64,000 nt of DNA from Amborella trichopoda (lineage: Eukaryota > Streptophyta > Magnoliopsida > Amborellales > Amborellaceae), in NCBI RefSeq assembly GCF_000471905.2, contig NW_006499973.1, positions 2,620,983-2,684,982 of the forward strand. The letters run 5' to 3'. The position numbers and the translations under genes are program-made. The notes beneath the pieces are model-generated. The model did no database searches. It saw only the letters and a program-made list of their open reading frames with translations, and had not been told where the DNA came from. Positions 35,001 to 46,074 of this stretch are shown piece by piece (position 1 is the first letter of the stretch; each line of letters begins with the position of its first letter).

Positions 35001-37695
35001 AACACTAGGTTGTATACTCCACTACCGGTACCACGACAACCACGGGAAGATGTGATTATGGATTTTGTGGTGGGATTGCAGTGAACAGCTTGGGGAATGG
35101 ACTTTATCTTCCTATTAGTTGACTGCTACTCGAAGATAACTCAGTTTATAACTTTACTGAAATATCTTGGATGTTACGTAGGAAGCCAATCTGTATTTCA
35201 GAGATGTCGCTCAGAGTGTTCCAAGAACTACCACTTCGAATCGAGATACATGCTTTATGGGCAACTTTGGAGGTCCTTGTCGCAAAAGATGGGGACAAAA
35301 CAATAGTTTAGCAACGCTTACCATCCTCAAACAGATGGTAAGATGGAGGTAGTTAACAAGAGTTTGGGAAATCTTTTGAATTGTTTGATAGGGCGACTGC
35401 AACATTGGGAGATTTATTCATGTCTCCAGCCAAATTCACGTTTAGCAGTGCCATAAATAGAACCACAAGGTGGTCACCTTTTGAATTAGTTTATGGTAGA
35501 AATCTGGAGCAGGTATTGGATTTGGTGAATTTAACTAATATGGAGCAAGTTGTTGATGACGCAGAGGCTTAGGTTGAGCACATTCGAGATATCCAGTTGG
35601 AGGTGACCGAAAAATTGAAGATGAACACAACGTGCTACAAGGAAAATGTTGATTGACACAGGCGGCAAAAAGAGTTAAAAGAGGGAGCTTTGGTTATGGT
35701 CTACCTACATAAGGAGATATTTCCCTGTGGCGGTACCATAAGCTAAAGTTAAAGCACATAGGGTTTTGTCATGTTCTGAAAAACTTGGGAGAAAATGCAT
35801 ATGAAGCTTAGCTTTCGGCAGGTTATGATATTTTGCCCGTATTTAAAATACATATCTTGATGACTATCATGGTGAGAATGATGAAGAGATGGAGAACGAT
35901 TTGCAAGACTAATTACCAGAATTTGATGTTGAGGTGATTATGTCTTTGATACCAGGACTATTATTACGAGGCATGGATCATATAAATAGTAAAACAATAT
36001 CTTGTGCACTGGAAAGAGAAATCTGTAGAAGAAGATTCATGGATGTCAGGAGTTGAGTTCCAAAATGTATATCCTGACAGTTTGAGGTAATACATCGTAC
36101 AAAACTCGAGCGCACGTTCTTATTCTAACCAAGGGGGATTGATACAAACTTGTTGACATCATCCTCCAACTTTTTTCTTAGTTTTCTTATTTTCATTTCA
36201 ATTATTTTAGTCATGTACCGGGAAGGAGTTTTTGGGATTTTCAATGTTTTTGGGGTGGCATGGCACTTTGGAGACTTGTTTCGGATTTCTTTGCCGAACA
36301 GGGGTACTTTGGTACTTAACAATTAGGATTTAGTGGATGGGGTATTTAAAACTTTGTAGTAAGAGTTAGTTTTTGCTGAGTTTGTCATTGTAGAGACTTT
36401 TCTCCATTGAGGTATATTGAGCTTCACTTTATTAAACCTATTGAACTTCAGCCCTATTTTTTGTTTATTCTTGTCCATCAGTATTATGTGCTTCTTTTTG
36501 ACAAAATAATTTTTACTTGCCAGCAAATTGAATATAATAAGAGATCAGGTTGGGATTGATCACTCTTAAACTGACTTTGATTTGGGTCGGGCTGGCCTGA
36601 CCCAGATAAATGTAACCAGGTTGGACTGGGCCAGGTTGATCTCCATTGAAGCAACTTGAGCTTCACTTTTATTGAATCCATTGAATTTCCAGCCTTATTT
36701 TCTGTTTAATCTTGTCCATTAGTGCTCTGTGTTGCATCAAGTACATGCATTCTGACAAGATAATATTTAAATGCCAGAATAAATTGAATATAACAAGAGA
36801 TCGGGTTGGGATTGATCACTCTCAAACTGACTTTGATTCAGGTCGATTTGTTTAGATTAATGTAATAGGGCTGTACTGGGCCAGGTTAACCTTTAGAAGG
36901 TCGGTCCAGATTGAGTTTGGGCCTGACAGTCAGGTAGGGACCTATTTAAGAGGTAAGGTCAGGCCCGAGCTGGGCTCGGCCAGGCCAGAGCCAGAGCCAG
37001 AACTTGACTATGCTTTCATGAAATTTGAACCCCTAAGACCTAACTACTAATGCACAATACAATATCGAAGTTTGTATTCAGGAAAAGTTCCCCACAAATT
37101 GCATAATGATAAATATATATCAATCCATAAGGACAGACAGCAATAACTCTAATCACAGCAGGATAAACTTAATTTCAGAAATCATCATGTTCTTCCAATT
37201 GTTATCAAGGGAAAAACAGGAACCTGCCTATACTTAGATACTATTATTGCTAGTTCCTACATATAAGATGCTTATAGAATGTATTCGAAAGAAAACTGTA
37301 TGCTGTTTTGGACATTGGGAACAGTCCAAAGATATATATATATATATATATAGGGAAATACTGGTGTAGGCTAAGCCCACTAGCCTACAGCTACATATAG
37401 GCCCAACGGCCTAGATTGAATCTGGGCCGATCCAATTATCACAATTTCATTTCGTATTTGTAGTTTTAATTTTTTTATATAAATCCAAATCAGTTGTAAA
37501 TTTGGGTATGTTAGTTTTTAAAAATATTAGTAATTCAAATCCAATAACAATCATATATATATATATATATAGCGAGAGAGAGAGAGAGAGNNNNNNNNNN
37601 NNNNNNNNNNTTAACTTAACTAACGTAGTTAGTTAGTTAGTTAGTTAGTTAGTTTAAGTTTAAGTTTAATTAATAATAACTAACTAACTAACTAC

Positions 37696-37756
<61 letters not shown>

Positions 37757-40540
37757 GAAACAAACACCTGAGATTGCAAACTTGTTAAATTAAAAAGCCG
37801 CTCTATCGCCGGTTCTCCTTGCTTCAATTCATTGTAGGCTTTCCCAACACCCTGTGTAATTCACAAGTCACATTCACTCAAAAGATTCCTACGGCAAACA
37901 AGATGATAAATTTGATTTTGGAAAGCTCAATAATGAATATATCTTCTTTAAGCCAAAGGTTGCAACAGATTTCTAAGTAGAGAGAATATGTGTCGGACCT
38001 GTGGCACATATTAATAGAGGGGCACATGTAAAGCTAATCAACAAGTGATTCAAGATAGAGTGGCAGAGAGAGCCTTCATCTTGCACATTACATATTTGCT
38101 AGACAAAATAAGATATTTTATTTCATCATCGTCAAAGCCTTTTCCCAACTAATTTGGGTCGGCTAAAATAAGATTATTCTATTTAATTAGCATAAAACTC
38201 AATCCATTTATTGTTTCTTTCTTGAACGTATTTTTCTTCGTAAAGCATCAAATCCGAAGAAATAAATTAATAAAAAATTATTGTCTTGAATGTAGCAATA
38301 TTACCTGAACTGGCGCGATCAACAGAAACACGGAGGTTATAAAAGAAACTATATGAGAACCATCAAATGCACCACCAGAGACCACCAAAGAGCCAACACA
38401 AAATACAAAGATAATTCCCACATAAATGACTTGTATAACTTGGGGAATGAATGCCTTCATCGTTTTTTTCCTCAAATGTTGACTCAAGTCATCATGAGCA
38501 AGCTTTTGAAATCGCAAACTTTCGCATGTCTCAGCATTGTAAGCCTTTACAACAATCATTGATGGAAGAACCTAAGATATTGCAACTCATAAGTTAAGAG
38601 GATCACCAATATCCAAAAAATAATTTTATTCATAATCAAAGTAAGGGCACCTCATTTAGGTAGGATGAGAGTTTGGCGACAGTATGATGTGCTTTCTTAG
38701 AAATCTTGCGAAGCTTCTCTCCAAGATATGCTATGACCAGACACATACATGGAATAACCTACAAGAACCAATCAACAGGCCACTATAGGAGAAACAAGAA
38801 AAGCCTAAGTCATGAATGGGAGTGTTAATATGTAATCGTAAATTGCAATCACTAAGTAAAAGATGGCATCTCACCAAAGATGTAATTAGATAAAGAACAG
38901 GGCTAATCGCCACCATCTGGAAAGACATAGCAAATAATTGCAGGGTATATGGTACAATAGTCTGCACTCAACAAAAATCAAACAACTGAAAAGTAAGTCA
39001 ATTTTCATAGACCATCTATTTAACTAATTGGTGTTAAAATGTTGGTGCAATGTTACTGCATCGGGTTTTACTCAATAGCCTAGGGGTTTGGAGCTCCAAG
39101 TACTTTTTTTTTTTTGGGGCTTTTCTTAATGGCTGCATAGTAGTTATAGCATGTGTTATGCAAAGGTAAAAAAATAAAGAAAAGCTCAGGCTGCACAAAG
39201 TGGCCACTCCGAGAAATTTCAATCCTCACAAAAAGGCCAAAAAAAAAGGGCAGAAAAAAGCAAAAGTGGCTGAGAGGTAAGAGTATACAAAATGGCCTGA
39301 AGCTCCCATTCTTGCCAATAATGCAAAGGGGACACCCCCACCCCGCCCCCCAACCCCCAAAACACAATAAACAAAAATCAAAACACACACCCCAAAAAAA
39401 AAAGGTCTGAGAAAGTGAATGACTGAGGTTCTCAATGATTCAAAATTTTCCAACAAAATTTCTATGATTCAGCAATTTTCATTGTAGAGCAACAACTCTG
39501 CAGAACTAAGCCGCAATGTAACCATCCACTTCCTTCCTCAGAATGTTGAATATAATTTTTTTCGACTCCGTTTCAATCATATTTCTTCTTCGTTTTGGGC
39601 TATCATAAAGTTTCTTTCAAAATTTAGTCCATAGTCCATACTCAATACTTCGGAATTGAGTAGTGTCAGGTCACATTCTATAACTATAATTTTTCATTGA
39701 CCACTTTATTTTAGACTTAGAAATCAGTTGAAAATTTGCATCACCCAAGTTATCAAATCGGAGCAAAACAAATTAAGTCAGCACTAGAATAAATTCATAC
39801 TAATTTACGCAATAAAATAATAATATTAATTTAACAAAATTCAACGAAGTGGGAAGCACTGAAAAAACAAGATAAACAAGAAACTCACATACATATATAA
39901 GAGCGTAGATGGTATCAGCTATATCCGAAGCTTCTGCAGTGATCCTATACGAAATATCTCCCGAAAAAGCCCCACTGGTGCCTTCAAAAAACCCTAATTC
40001 TCTCTGCAAAACCCTCTCAAAAACATCAACCCGAATTTCATAAGAGGCATTCAAGGCTGCCTCCCAAAGAAAAGCCTGCTGCCAATAATTTGCCATCAAT
40101 CTGATCAAAACCAGAGCAGCAATGGCCGAACCCTCTCTAACCAAGCTGCCAAGTTTCATCAAAGGCATCATTGTTGAGAACTTTCCAACCATAGGTACAA
40201 TCCTAGAGAGAGCAAGAACTGAGATTACACTAAAAATCCATCCCTTGAGAATGGGTTGGTGCTGGGATAGCAAAAACGGCTTTATGGGGTCGAAAGAGGA
40301 TAGTGGAAAGGGTATTTTTAGGGGATTTTGGACAAAAAAACTCTGTGAAAATGGGTTTGATAATGGAGAATTGGAGGTGGAAGAGTGGGTGTCGTGGCAT
40401 TTAAAAGTGGGGTTCCTCTGTGAAAAAGCTGGTGAAAGAGACGGCGTTTTATAGTGTGGGTGCCTGAATTTTGGGTGATAGAGAGAGGAGAGAGAAAGAA
40501 GAGTGGGTTTTGGGCTATGGAGAGAAAGTGAGGTGTTCAT
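26040..40540 (-). CDS. ABCB29: Half-size ABC transporter, chloroplast ABCB29-like, intact
   Basis: Ten minus-strand exons: 40540-39893, 38961-38875, 38758-38651, 38571-38305, 37851-37768, 28871-28655, 28373-28288, 27552-27365, 27006-26877 and 26174-26040. All junctions are GT...AG and lengths add to 1950 nt in one frame (649 aa plus TGA). Exon 1 starts with a Ser/Pro/His/Lys-rich, acid-poor stretch of about 85 residues, typical of a plastid transit peptide, then membrane segments of the ABC transmembrane domain. The nucleotide-binding domain is complete: Walker [10 protein letters not shown] (exon 6), Q-loop VPQD (exon 7), signature LSGGQKQR (exon 8), Walker [15 protein letters not shown] (exon 9) and H-loop IIAHRL (exon 10). 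Order and length fit the plant ABCB29 (ATH12-type) family, about 630-650 aa. Such half transporters work as dimers; the substrate is unknown to me. Intron 5 (37767-28872) is enlarged by a nested retrotransposon, yet the coding frame is undamaged. Confidence 0.92.
27019..27248. mobile_element. MITE, family D copy 2, in ABC transporter intron
   Basis: Ends are inverted: AAGGAATAGTATACCATATT at the left and, reversed, AAGGGAAAGTATGCCATATA at the right. Inner inverted blocks GTGGGGATTAACTGCACC / GTGGTTAATCTCCAC could form a hairpin. It lies in the intron between exons 27552-27365 and 27006-26877, starting only 12 bases from the acceptor-side exon. Related copy at 5430-5645. Confidence 0.7.
29279..29661 (+). 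repeat. Left LTR of the chromovirus
   Basis: Begins TGATGTAAACTTGTTGATGT and ends near TTTGTGCTGCA; the primer-binding site TTGGTATCAGA follows at about 29666. Confidence 0.8.
29917..31194. mobile_element. hAT-like non-autonomous element 2, nested in the chromovirus
   Basis: Starts CAATGTTTTAAAAAAATGGA and ends TTTTTAAAACCCTCG. The 8 bp ATAGGGAT lie outside both ends (29909-29916 and 31195-31202), a perfect target duplication. Removing the insert rejoins the retroelement gag text (GAACATAGGGATGAAAGCAT). Subterminal CGGATCAG / CCGATTCC / AATCGGC motifs match the other hAT-like elements. No transposase; the interior is AT-rich with a few simple runs. Confidence 0.88.
32173..32470 (+). pseudogene. 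Chromovirus zinc knuckle and protease remnants
   Basis: At 32173-32214 the frame reads [14 protein letters not shown], a CCHC zinc knuckle in which the first Cys is Arg (codon CGC, one change from TGC). About 250 bp later, IVDSRA marks the aspartic protease active site with the Asp kept and the following Gly replaced by Arg. Both changes would be expected to impair the proteins. An acidic stretch lies between ([20 protein letters not shown]). Confidence 0.7.
33229..33462. repeat. 40-bp tandem expansion inside the reverse transcriptase
   Basis: TTTAGGTGATATGTGGGGCA begins at 33261, 33301, 33341 and 33423. The fourth copy is preceded by a repeat of the upstream sequence (GATCACAATCAAGTACAGAT, also at 33229), so at least two separate duplication events occurred. 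Units are almost identical, so the expansion is young. Confidence 0.95.
33641..33792 (-). mobile_element. SINE-like insertion with 16-bp target duplication
   Basis: A 152-bp segment is flanked by ATTCATAAGGAAATTT (33625-33640) and ATTCATAGAGAAATTT (33793-33808), a 14/16 match. It interrupts the reverse transcriptase between the equivalents of KPFI and KF.VVY. On the plus strand it starts with CATCATCATCATTATCATCA, which reversed is a (GAT)n-type 3' tail, followed by GCCTTATCCCCACTATTTGG, a short motif common in plant dispersed repeats. A long irregular duplication and a simple-repeat tail fit target-primed retroposition. A partial relative is at 38118-38166. Confidence 0.7.
34299..34421. repeat. 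41-bp triplication in the RNase H region
   Basis: CTTCAGTGAGAAGTTAA(G/A)TG begins at 34299, 34340 and 34381, an exact 41-bp period. It repeats the FFSEKLSDS stretch and shifts the frame (41 is not a multiple of 3). Confidence 0.95.
34940..35580 (+). pseudogene. Chromovirus integrase remnant
   Basis: Readable pieces in order: RYVDRCHTC then [18 protein letters not shown] (zinc-binding end and linker), [20 protein letters not shown] (first strand of the catalytic core with its Asp), [20 protein letters not shown] and [12 protein letters not shown] (end of core). Stops and frame changes separate them. Confidence 0.75.
35998..36090 (+). pseudogene. Chromodomain at the integrase C-terminus
   Basis: The plus-strand frame from 35998 reads [16 protein letters not shown] and then [13 protein letters not shown]. 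The YLVxWKxxxxEExSW pattern is the core of the chromodomain that defines chromoviruses among Ty3/gypsy elements and is thought to guide integration to heterochromatin. It lies about 40 bp before the polypurine tract. Confidence 0.75.
36140..36492 (+). repeat. Right LTR of the chromovirus
   Basis: Follows polypurine tract AAGGGGGAT (36131-36139); begins TGATACAAACTTGTTGACAT. The last bases differ from the left LTR, and part of it is copied again at 36641-36737. Confidence 0.8.
36405..36890. repeat. Tandem duplication spanning the LTR end and flanking intron
   Basis: A unit of about 237-250 bp starts at CTCCATTGAGG (36405) and again at CTCCATTGAAGCAACTTGAG (36641). Each unit holds the last about 90 bp of the LTR plus about 150 bp of flank with CAAATTGAATATAA-type text, TTGGGATTGATCACTCT and AAACTGACTTTGATT. 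The second copy keeps a more typical LTR end (GTGTTGCA). Confidence 0.85.
37320..37754. repeat. Microsatellite cluster with gap in ABC transporter intron
   Basis: (AT)n at about 37325-37352 and 37552-37571, (GA)n at about 37573-37590, 20 N at 37591-37610, (TTAG)n and its complement (TAAC)n at about 37626-37694, then (AT)n and (AG)n to 37754. The TTAG...TAAC blocks are inverted. The exon ending at 37768 begins 14 bases after the (AG)n tract, close to the splice donor. Confidence 0.9.
38118..38166. repeat. Short SINE-like motif
   Basis: TCATCATCGTCAAAGCCTTT followed by TCCCAACTAATTTGGGTCGG resembles the start of the insert at 33641-33792. Only about 48 bp are recognisable, in the intron before exon 37851-37768. 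Confidence 0.5.
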
Positions 40541-41356
40541 TGTTGCCGTTGAGGTAGCAGCGGTAGTGAGAGGAGGCGGGCCTGGTTACAGATAAATGTA
40601 TTACAGAGCGAGGATGTTTGCAGGGTCCCGTAAATGAAAGGAGTTACAAAATCAGGGCGTGGGCCCGAATGCCGCGTTTTTGGCCGGGCAATATGTTCGC
40701 CTCACAATAGGCGTCGGACCTGAAGCTTTGCCCTGTAGTTGGACAACATACATAAAACTTCGTTAGAGGTGGGGCCTAGGGGAATGGCAAAGGCTGCTAC
40801 AACGCATATGTATCATTTTTTATTATCCCAGGGCACACCCGTTTTACTCGGATTACCAAAAGTTGAACTATCGATGTTGAGCTTGAAGGGTTATATGGGG
40901 GAATGGATAATGCATATTGGATCGTGGTGGAAGGGGGAGTCAACATGCCACTGAAAACTGAGATGGTAGAGATGTCGATCTCGAAAGAGTAGAAAATCCA
41001 ACCCTTTCCCTCTGCAAGCTTGCTGATAAAGTGGATGAACATCCGAAGAATTACTCCCTCGCCTACCTTTGATCGTCGTGGATATGTGCGTTACGCCCTG
41101 CTTACAGGAACTAGACAACAATGGAGAAGGTGGACAGCTAGACATTCTTCATCCCATTGGATTTGAAGCGGAATCCGAACCATTTCATTATCATCATTGT
41201 TGGGGTTTGCTCGAGCGACATGTTTTTGCTGAACCTCCAGAAAATGGAATGCCTTACTGGACTGCCACAACACCTAGGAAAACATATACTGGATAGCAAT
41301 ATGGTTTGTGGATTCCTCCCGGTGGAGGCCATCTGGTGGCACTTCCCTGTTCCATA
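40541..41356. other. Upstream region of the ABC transporter, no gene recognised
   Basis: About 200 bp of GC-richer DNA precede the start codon and probably hold the promoter and 5' UTR; no clear TATA box was seen. Overlapping open frames on both strands at 40739-41357 show no domain I recognise and share no consistent frame, so I do not call them genes. Confidence 0.4.
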
Positions 41357-41470
41357 ACAAAAGTTTTTGCCTTATATTGAGGGCTCAAAAGTCAACAAAA
41401 GCTTTTACCTTATATTTAAAGCTCAATAGTCAACAGAAGTTTTTATCTTATAGTTAAGGCTCAAAAGTCA
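41357..41470. repeat. 38-bp tandem repeat, three copies
   Basis: Units begin at 41357, 41395 and 41433 with ACA(A/G)AAG(T/C)TTTT, and each contains CTTATA and GCTCAA(A/T)AGTCA. Confidence 0.95.
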
Positions 41471-42033
41471 ATACTTTCATGGAAACTATGGAACTTGGGC
41501 TATCTACTTTTCCGGAAGATGTAGTTTTTACAATTATGTTTTTCAAAAATTAAACACACTTTAGGGTGTATTTGATTTTCGAAAGATGTGATTTTAGAAA
41601 TCACGTCTTCTAGGGAAGTGGATACCCCAAGTTTCATGGTCCTTTATGGAACTAATGGTACTACAATATCCAATTTGTTATAAAACTTCATTGTTAACGA
41701 ACATAGAAGTATTACAATATTAGTAAACATGGTTTCCAAAACCGCATCTTTCAAAAATCAAACACGTCTTTAATGGCCTTTAGAAATTGGAAGTTCTTCT
41801 TTGTTAACATTTGGAATGTTCTATTTCTAAAATGGTTAGTAAATGTGTTTGATAACCTATTTGGAATGTTAAATAAGTTTTGGGTACCTGTGTTAAGTTT
41901 TGGCTACCTGTGTGTAATTGACCATGTAATGTTTGTATTCTAGAGAGCCGTGAGTAAGCTAGTTTCAACCGTTCATTCATTTCTTAGTGATATGAGGCCG
42001 ATATGTCTTGTATAAAGGAGATACAAGATACTC

Positions 42034-44200
42034 TTAATCTTCAACATGTCTTACAAAACCGAATTTTTTTTTAACAATATTTTTAACTTTGTTAATCAAG
42101 AGAAAATTACAAAGCAATAATTGAAGCAATAAATTGTTCAAATCAACAACGATGGACAACTCCAACATAGAAACACCCCACTTAGCAAGCCCATCTACAA
42201 TGACATTAGCTTTTTTATAAAAATGTGTGAAGAGGATATCCAAAGATTCACAAATGTCTATAATCTCCACTCACACAAACTAAGGTATTTTTTATTCTTT
42301 CTTACTGATTTTATGAAATTGAGTGAATTTGTCTCCACCATCAACTTTCTCTGAAGCTACCTCTCCTTAAAAAACTTCAATCTTTACGAAAGCGAATAAA
42401 ATCCTGCTTGATTTGCCGAAACACATTCACAAGGTCACCAAATAACAAAATATAATAATCTCATCTAAATCTATAAGTACTATATCAACTCTGGTAGGTC
42501 TTGGGTTTGTTTCCCAATGAGCTCGTATCAGAATTTAACTTCATATTCCGTAGCAAAAGAGGATTCCAACTGCTTCTGGGTCGAGTCTTTGCAATCCCTT
42601 GAATTACTCAATTTGCCAAATTCACCACTCCCTTCTTTAGAAACAAAAAACCAACTCCAAGTTGTATGTAAGATCTTAACTTTCATATTATATCCATTCA
42701 AAAGGATGCTATCAAAAGTGTATCTATTCCTTAATGTCTCTATCTCCCATACGATAGCATCCCCAAATACGTTCCAAATTATCCTCCCAATTTTACGAAG
42801 ACTAGGTAAATTAAAATGCTCAATAATATATTTGTAGCTCTTTGATAACATCATTGCGATCCTCATCAAATTAAAGGCCCATTCCTTATTCGAGGCAGCG
42901 CGACAACGTAAGAACAAGTGATCACTTGTTTGTTTCTCTTCCTTGGACATTAAACAAACATTAATAAATAGTTTTCCCCTCTTTCATTGATTATCAACAA
43001 TTAGGGTATTACCTTGTATGGCAATCCACAAAAGCTTGCACTTTATGGGGGATTGGCCATTTCCATATCTTCCTTAGCAAAGGCTGTTCCCATCTGACAC
43101 AATCATGAAACATAAGTCGATATGCAGATTTAACTGAAAACATTCCATCATTTTCATCCTCCCATACAATATCATCATCAGCCTCAACAAATATATATAC
43201 ACCTTTCAAGTTCTTTAAAAGTTCAGTAAGCTACAATATAACCACTATTGGGATCCTATTGTAGATACAATCATTATTTCATATTTTTCTAGAGCCAACT
43301 TAGATCTCATTCACTTTGGCCAAAGGCTGAGTTACCCTCGCAAACAACTTGGAAAAATGGGCATTCAGAGATCTGTAACCCATCCACTTATGGTGCCAAA
43401 AAGATATATTGTCCCCTCTCCCAATCACCCATCTAGTATTTTTCACCATAATGGGTATACACCAATATATTCTTTTTCATAACTAAGATTGTTGAGCCCC
43501 ACGCGTTTGCTTCCAATAAGAGAATGTCGATCCATAACATATTTAGCCATCAATACTTGTCATCATAGCTAATCCTCACCTTGTAAGCATCTCCACCACC
43601 ATTTTGCGAATAATGGTTTATTCATAACTTTAATCTTCCTAATGCCGAAACACCCTTCTCTCTTGGGGTACAAACACTCTCCCAACTAACAAGATGATAT
43701 TTCTTCTCTTTCCCATTTGTCCCCCAAAGGAAATTTCTTATCATTATCTCAATCACTTTGACCACTGAAGTTGGCATAAACATATTTGGTATATGGGTAA
43801 AGTTGTCATAGATAATTTTATTAGAGTAGTCCTCCCCTTTAATGGAAAAACTTTGTCTTCCATACATTTAGCTTTACTTGAAATCTCTGAATTATGGCAT
43901 CATAAGCAACTCTATCTAACCTTCTGTCCAAATAGGCATTCATAGGTATTTAATTGGGAATATTCCACCTTGTAGCCCATATGAGTTGTGAAAGAGTTCA
44001 CTAGATCCCATTGCAAGCCACTCCAACGACAACAATTTTATCAAAATTAATCTTCAAATCCAAAGTCACCTCACAACACCACAGAAACCTATAGCTATTA
44101 ATGATTTGATCCATCTTAGCATCACGAACCATCAAAGTATTATATGTATAATGAAGGTGGGTGTTTCGCCTAAAATGTGTCTTCATAATTAGCAAAGAAA
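42034..44200 (-). pseudogene. LINE (non-LTR retrotransposon) relic, 5' truncated
   Basis: Minus-strand pieces follow LINE order from high to low coordinates: a palm fragment at about 44170 (HLHYTYNTLMV where the family has a Phe-Ala-Asp-Asp motif, then LDLKINFDKIVVVGV); the thumb (IMIRNFLWGTNGKEKKYHLV, then WESVCTPREKG) at about 43760-43640; the zinc-binding region (DGMFSVKSAYRLMFHDCVRW at about 43145, then KEEKQTSDHLFLRC at about 42940); and an RNase H tail (FYKKANVIVDGLAKWGVS) at about 42200. An A-rich end occurs at about 42072-42064 in the element's sense. The catalytic Asp pair is gone and stops are frequent. The start is missing, as usual for truncated LINEs. Confidence 0.85.
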
Positions 44201-44834
44201 TGCATACAAAATAAGTTGACCCCAAATAGAACCAGAGTACAAGATAACAAATGGAACACAAGTTCAAATTTTTTTGATATGGATTGGATTCGAGATGAGT
44301 TCTAGATGCCTATAAGGTCATCTATTTCTTTTACATCAAAGTTTGGTTAAACAAACAGAGAACACCCTTGATGATCTAGCTCGAAAAGAAAAAAATTACA
44401 TATGTATGTGGACGATCTAGTTGAGTCTATTAGATCCTTTCAAAATTATGCAGAAGAATAGACCATCCCTAAAACTGATCCAGAATGAGATGCCCAGTCT
44501 CTATTCCTACTACAACTGCTTGCTTACAGCTGTAATGTAAGACTCAAGAGTGATCACTCCTTTATGTCCATTACCCTATTGTTTGGAGTGTCTTATATAG
44601 ACAATTTCAGGGGAAAGATTAGTTGTAATCCAATACTTTCCAGCATTGAACTGTTATCATTTTCTTTTTATCCAATCAACAATATATTAGTCTCTTTCTT
44701 CAAATTTAAACTTCACTCATCTTCGTTATTTTTGTTAATCCCAATAAAAATATATGTCAATAAATAAATAAAATCCATAACCAACTTACTCGGATCTGTC
44801 CTTAAATCATATGAGGGACTTGAGGTTCTATGCC

Positions 44835-45423
44835 AAAACCTATAGACGAAGCCATCCGGTGACAGTTGAGAGTCCTCTTTGGTGAGTATCATTATCCCTT
44901 TTCCCATCCTCATCTTTACTTGAGCGGTTAGCCTCTTTTTATAGAGACCCATTTAGTTTGTAATTCTCACATTCATGGTCTATAGGAGTTGAGATCCAAG
45001 TCTAACTCTTGCCTTAATTCCCTTTAGGGCAGTTAATTATGATTAGCAAGTTGCCACAAAACTATTAGTCCTATGTAATGAGTTAAACCTGTCATTAGTG
45101 CACTAATGACTTACATAATAGGACGTCATCCAAGTATTCTTACAATTTGATAAAATAAATTAAATAATTTTGTACATCTATAATATATAAAGAAACAATT
45201 CTTACAAAGAATCCAAACACAACGCTGGGTTTTCCCTCCAGTGACATTGGGTTTTCCCTCTAGTACAACATCCTATAAAATCTCAAAAAATGGATCCTAG
45301 TATATAACATTGCCTCATGTCAACTACATGAGATTTCACATATACTATACAATATTGCTTTTATACTATTATTGAAAAATAAATTCAAAGGATAAAAGGG
45401 ATTGATAGGCCATGTTTCCAACA
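44835..45423 (-). repeat. Probable 3' LTR of the outer copia element
   Basis: On the minus strand the LTR would start TGTTGGAAACATGGCC at 45423, just after a degenerate purine-rich tract. The part 44838-45204 matches 49888-50229, including CCATTTAGTTTGTAA, TCATGGTCTATAG and GTGCAGTTAATTA-type blocks. A TATA-like CTATAAAAAG occurs on the minus strand in both copies (about 44935 and 49985). The far end of the LTR is not defined. Confidence 0.55.
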
Positions 45424-45566
45424 TTTACCACTTGGCCTGAAGACCCTTTAACATCTTGTGTATAGTATTGCCTCATGTTTTCCACATGGGTTTTCCATAA
45501 ACCCAGCTTGAAGGCTCTTTGACATATTGTACATGGCATTGCCTCAAGCTTTCCACATGGGATTTC

Positions 45567-46062
45567 TGATGTGAATTTGAATAATATAATAATGAAAACT
45601 TAAATCCAAAATAACAATGCAAGAAACTATAAGACCCGAGAGAGTGTACGTATCTTCCAAATCTCACTTGCAATTACTTTAACAAAGAAACTTTGCGTCA
45701 AAGAGGAAAGGCTACTGCATTCACTTCTACACTTTTTCTCTCTCTACACATTCTTTCTCTCTCTCTCTCTTGGTTCTCACTTTCTCTACACTCAATACTC
45801 ATTTACTTGCCCCCACGTGTGGCTCTCTATTCCCTTTTTATAAAGGTTGTCATATCAACTAAAATGTTCTAGTGACCACCTACCCACATTTAATGGATAG
45901 CTACTTTTGTTGACTTTGTGCCCTTTTTAGAAACTTCTACATGTTTCTTTATATATTTCTTCATGTCTCATCTTAAAAGTTCCATCTAGAAAACTCTACA
46001 TGCTTCTTAAACCTCTACTCACATCTAGAACATTCTTCTTTGTTAAGTTTAATTTTCCAACA
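45567..46062 (-). repeat. 3' LTR of the inner copia element
   Basis: A TATA-like TTTATAAAAAGG on the minus strand lies at about 45834-45845. The purine tract on the minus strand lies directly outside at 46063-46072. Confidence 0.9.
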
Positions 46063-46074
46063 CTCCCCTTAAAC

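Larger units (their letters stand above)
29279..36492 (+). mobile_element. Chromovirus (Ty3/gypsy) LTR retrotransposon, degenerate, inside ABC transporter intron
   Basis: The left LTR runs about 29279-29661 and the right LTR about 36140-36492; both share AAACTTGTTGA near the start, then TGGCACTTTGGAGACTT, TTGAGCTTCACTTT and TTCTTGTCCATCA or close variants. A primer site TTGGTATCAGAC (initiator tRNA-Met type) follows the left LTR, and a polypurine tract AAGGGGGAT precedes the right one. Coding order on the plus strand is gag/zinc knuckle, protease, reverse transcriptase, RNase H, integrase, chromodomain. Many stops make it inactive. It is in the opposite orientation to the host gene. No clean target duplication was found, because the right border is rearranged. 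Confidence 0.9.

Noticed and set aside
29279..36492. Possibility of an endogenous pararetrovirus
   Set aside because: Paired LTRs, primer site, polypurine tract, integrase and chromodomain identify a chromovirus retrotransposon; no movement protein or coat protein signature was seen.
40739..41357. Cluster of overlapping frames upstream of the ABC transporter
   Set aside because: Frames on both strands overlap without a recognisable motif; no gene can be supported.
41800..42055. Possible solo LTR (text between TGTTAAG and CTTCAACA)
   Set aside because: The ends are weak, no target duplication was found and no related copy exists in the window.
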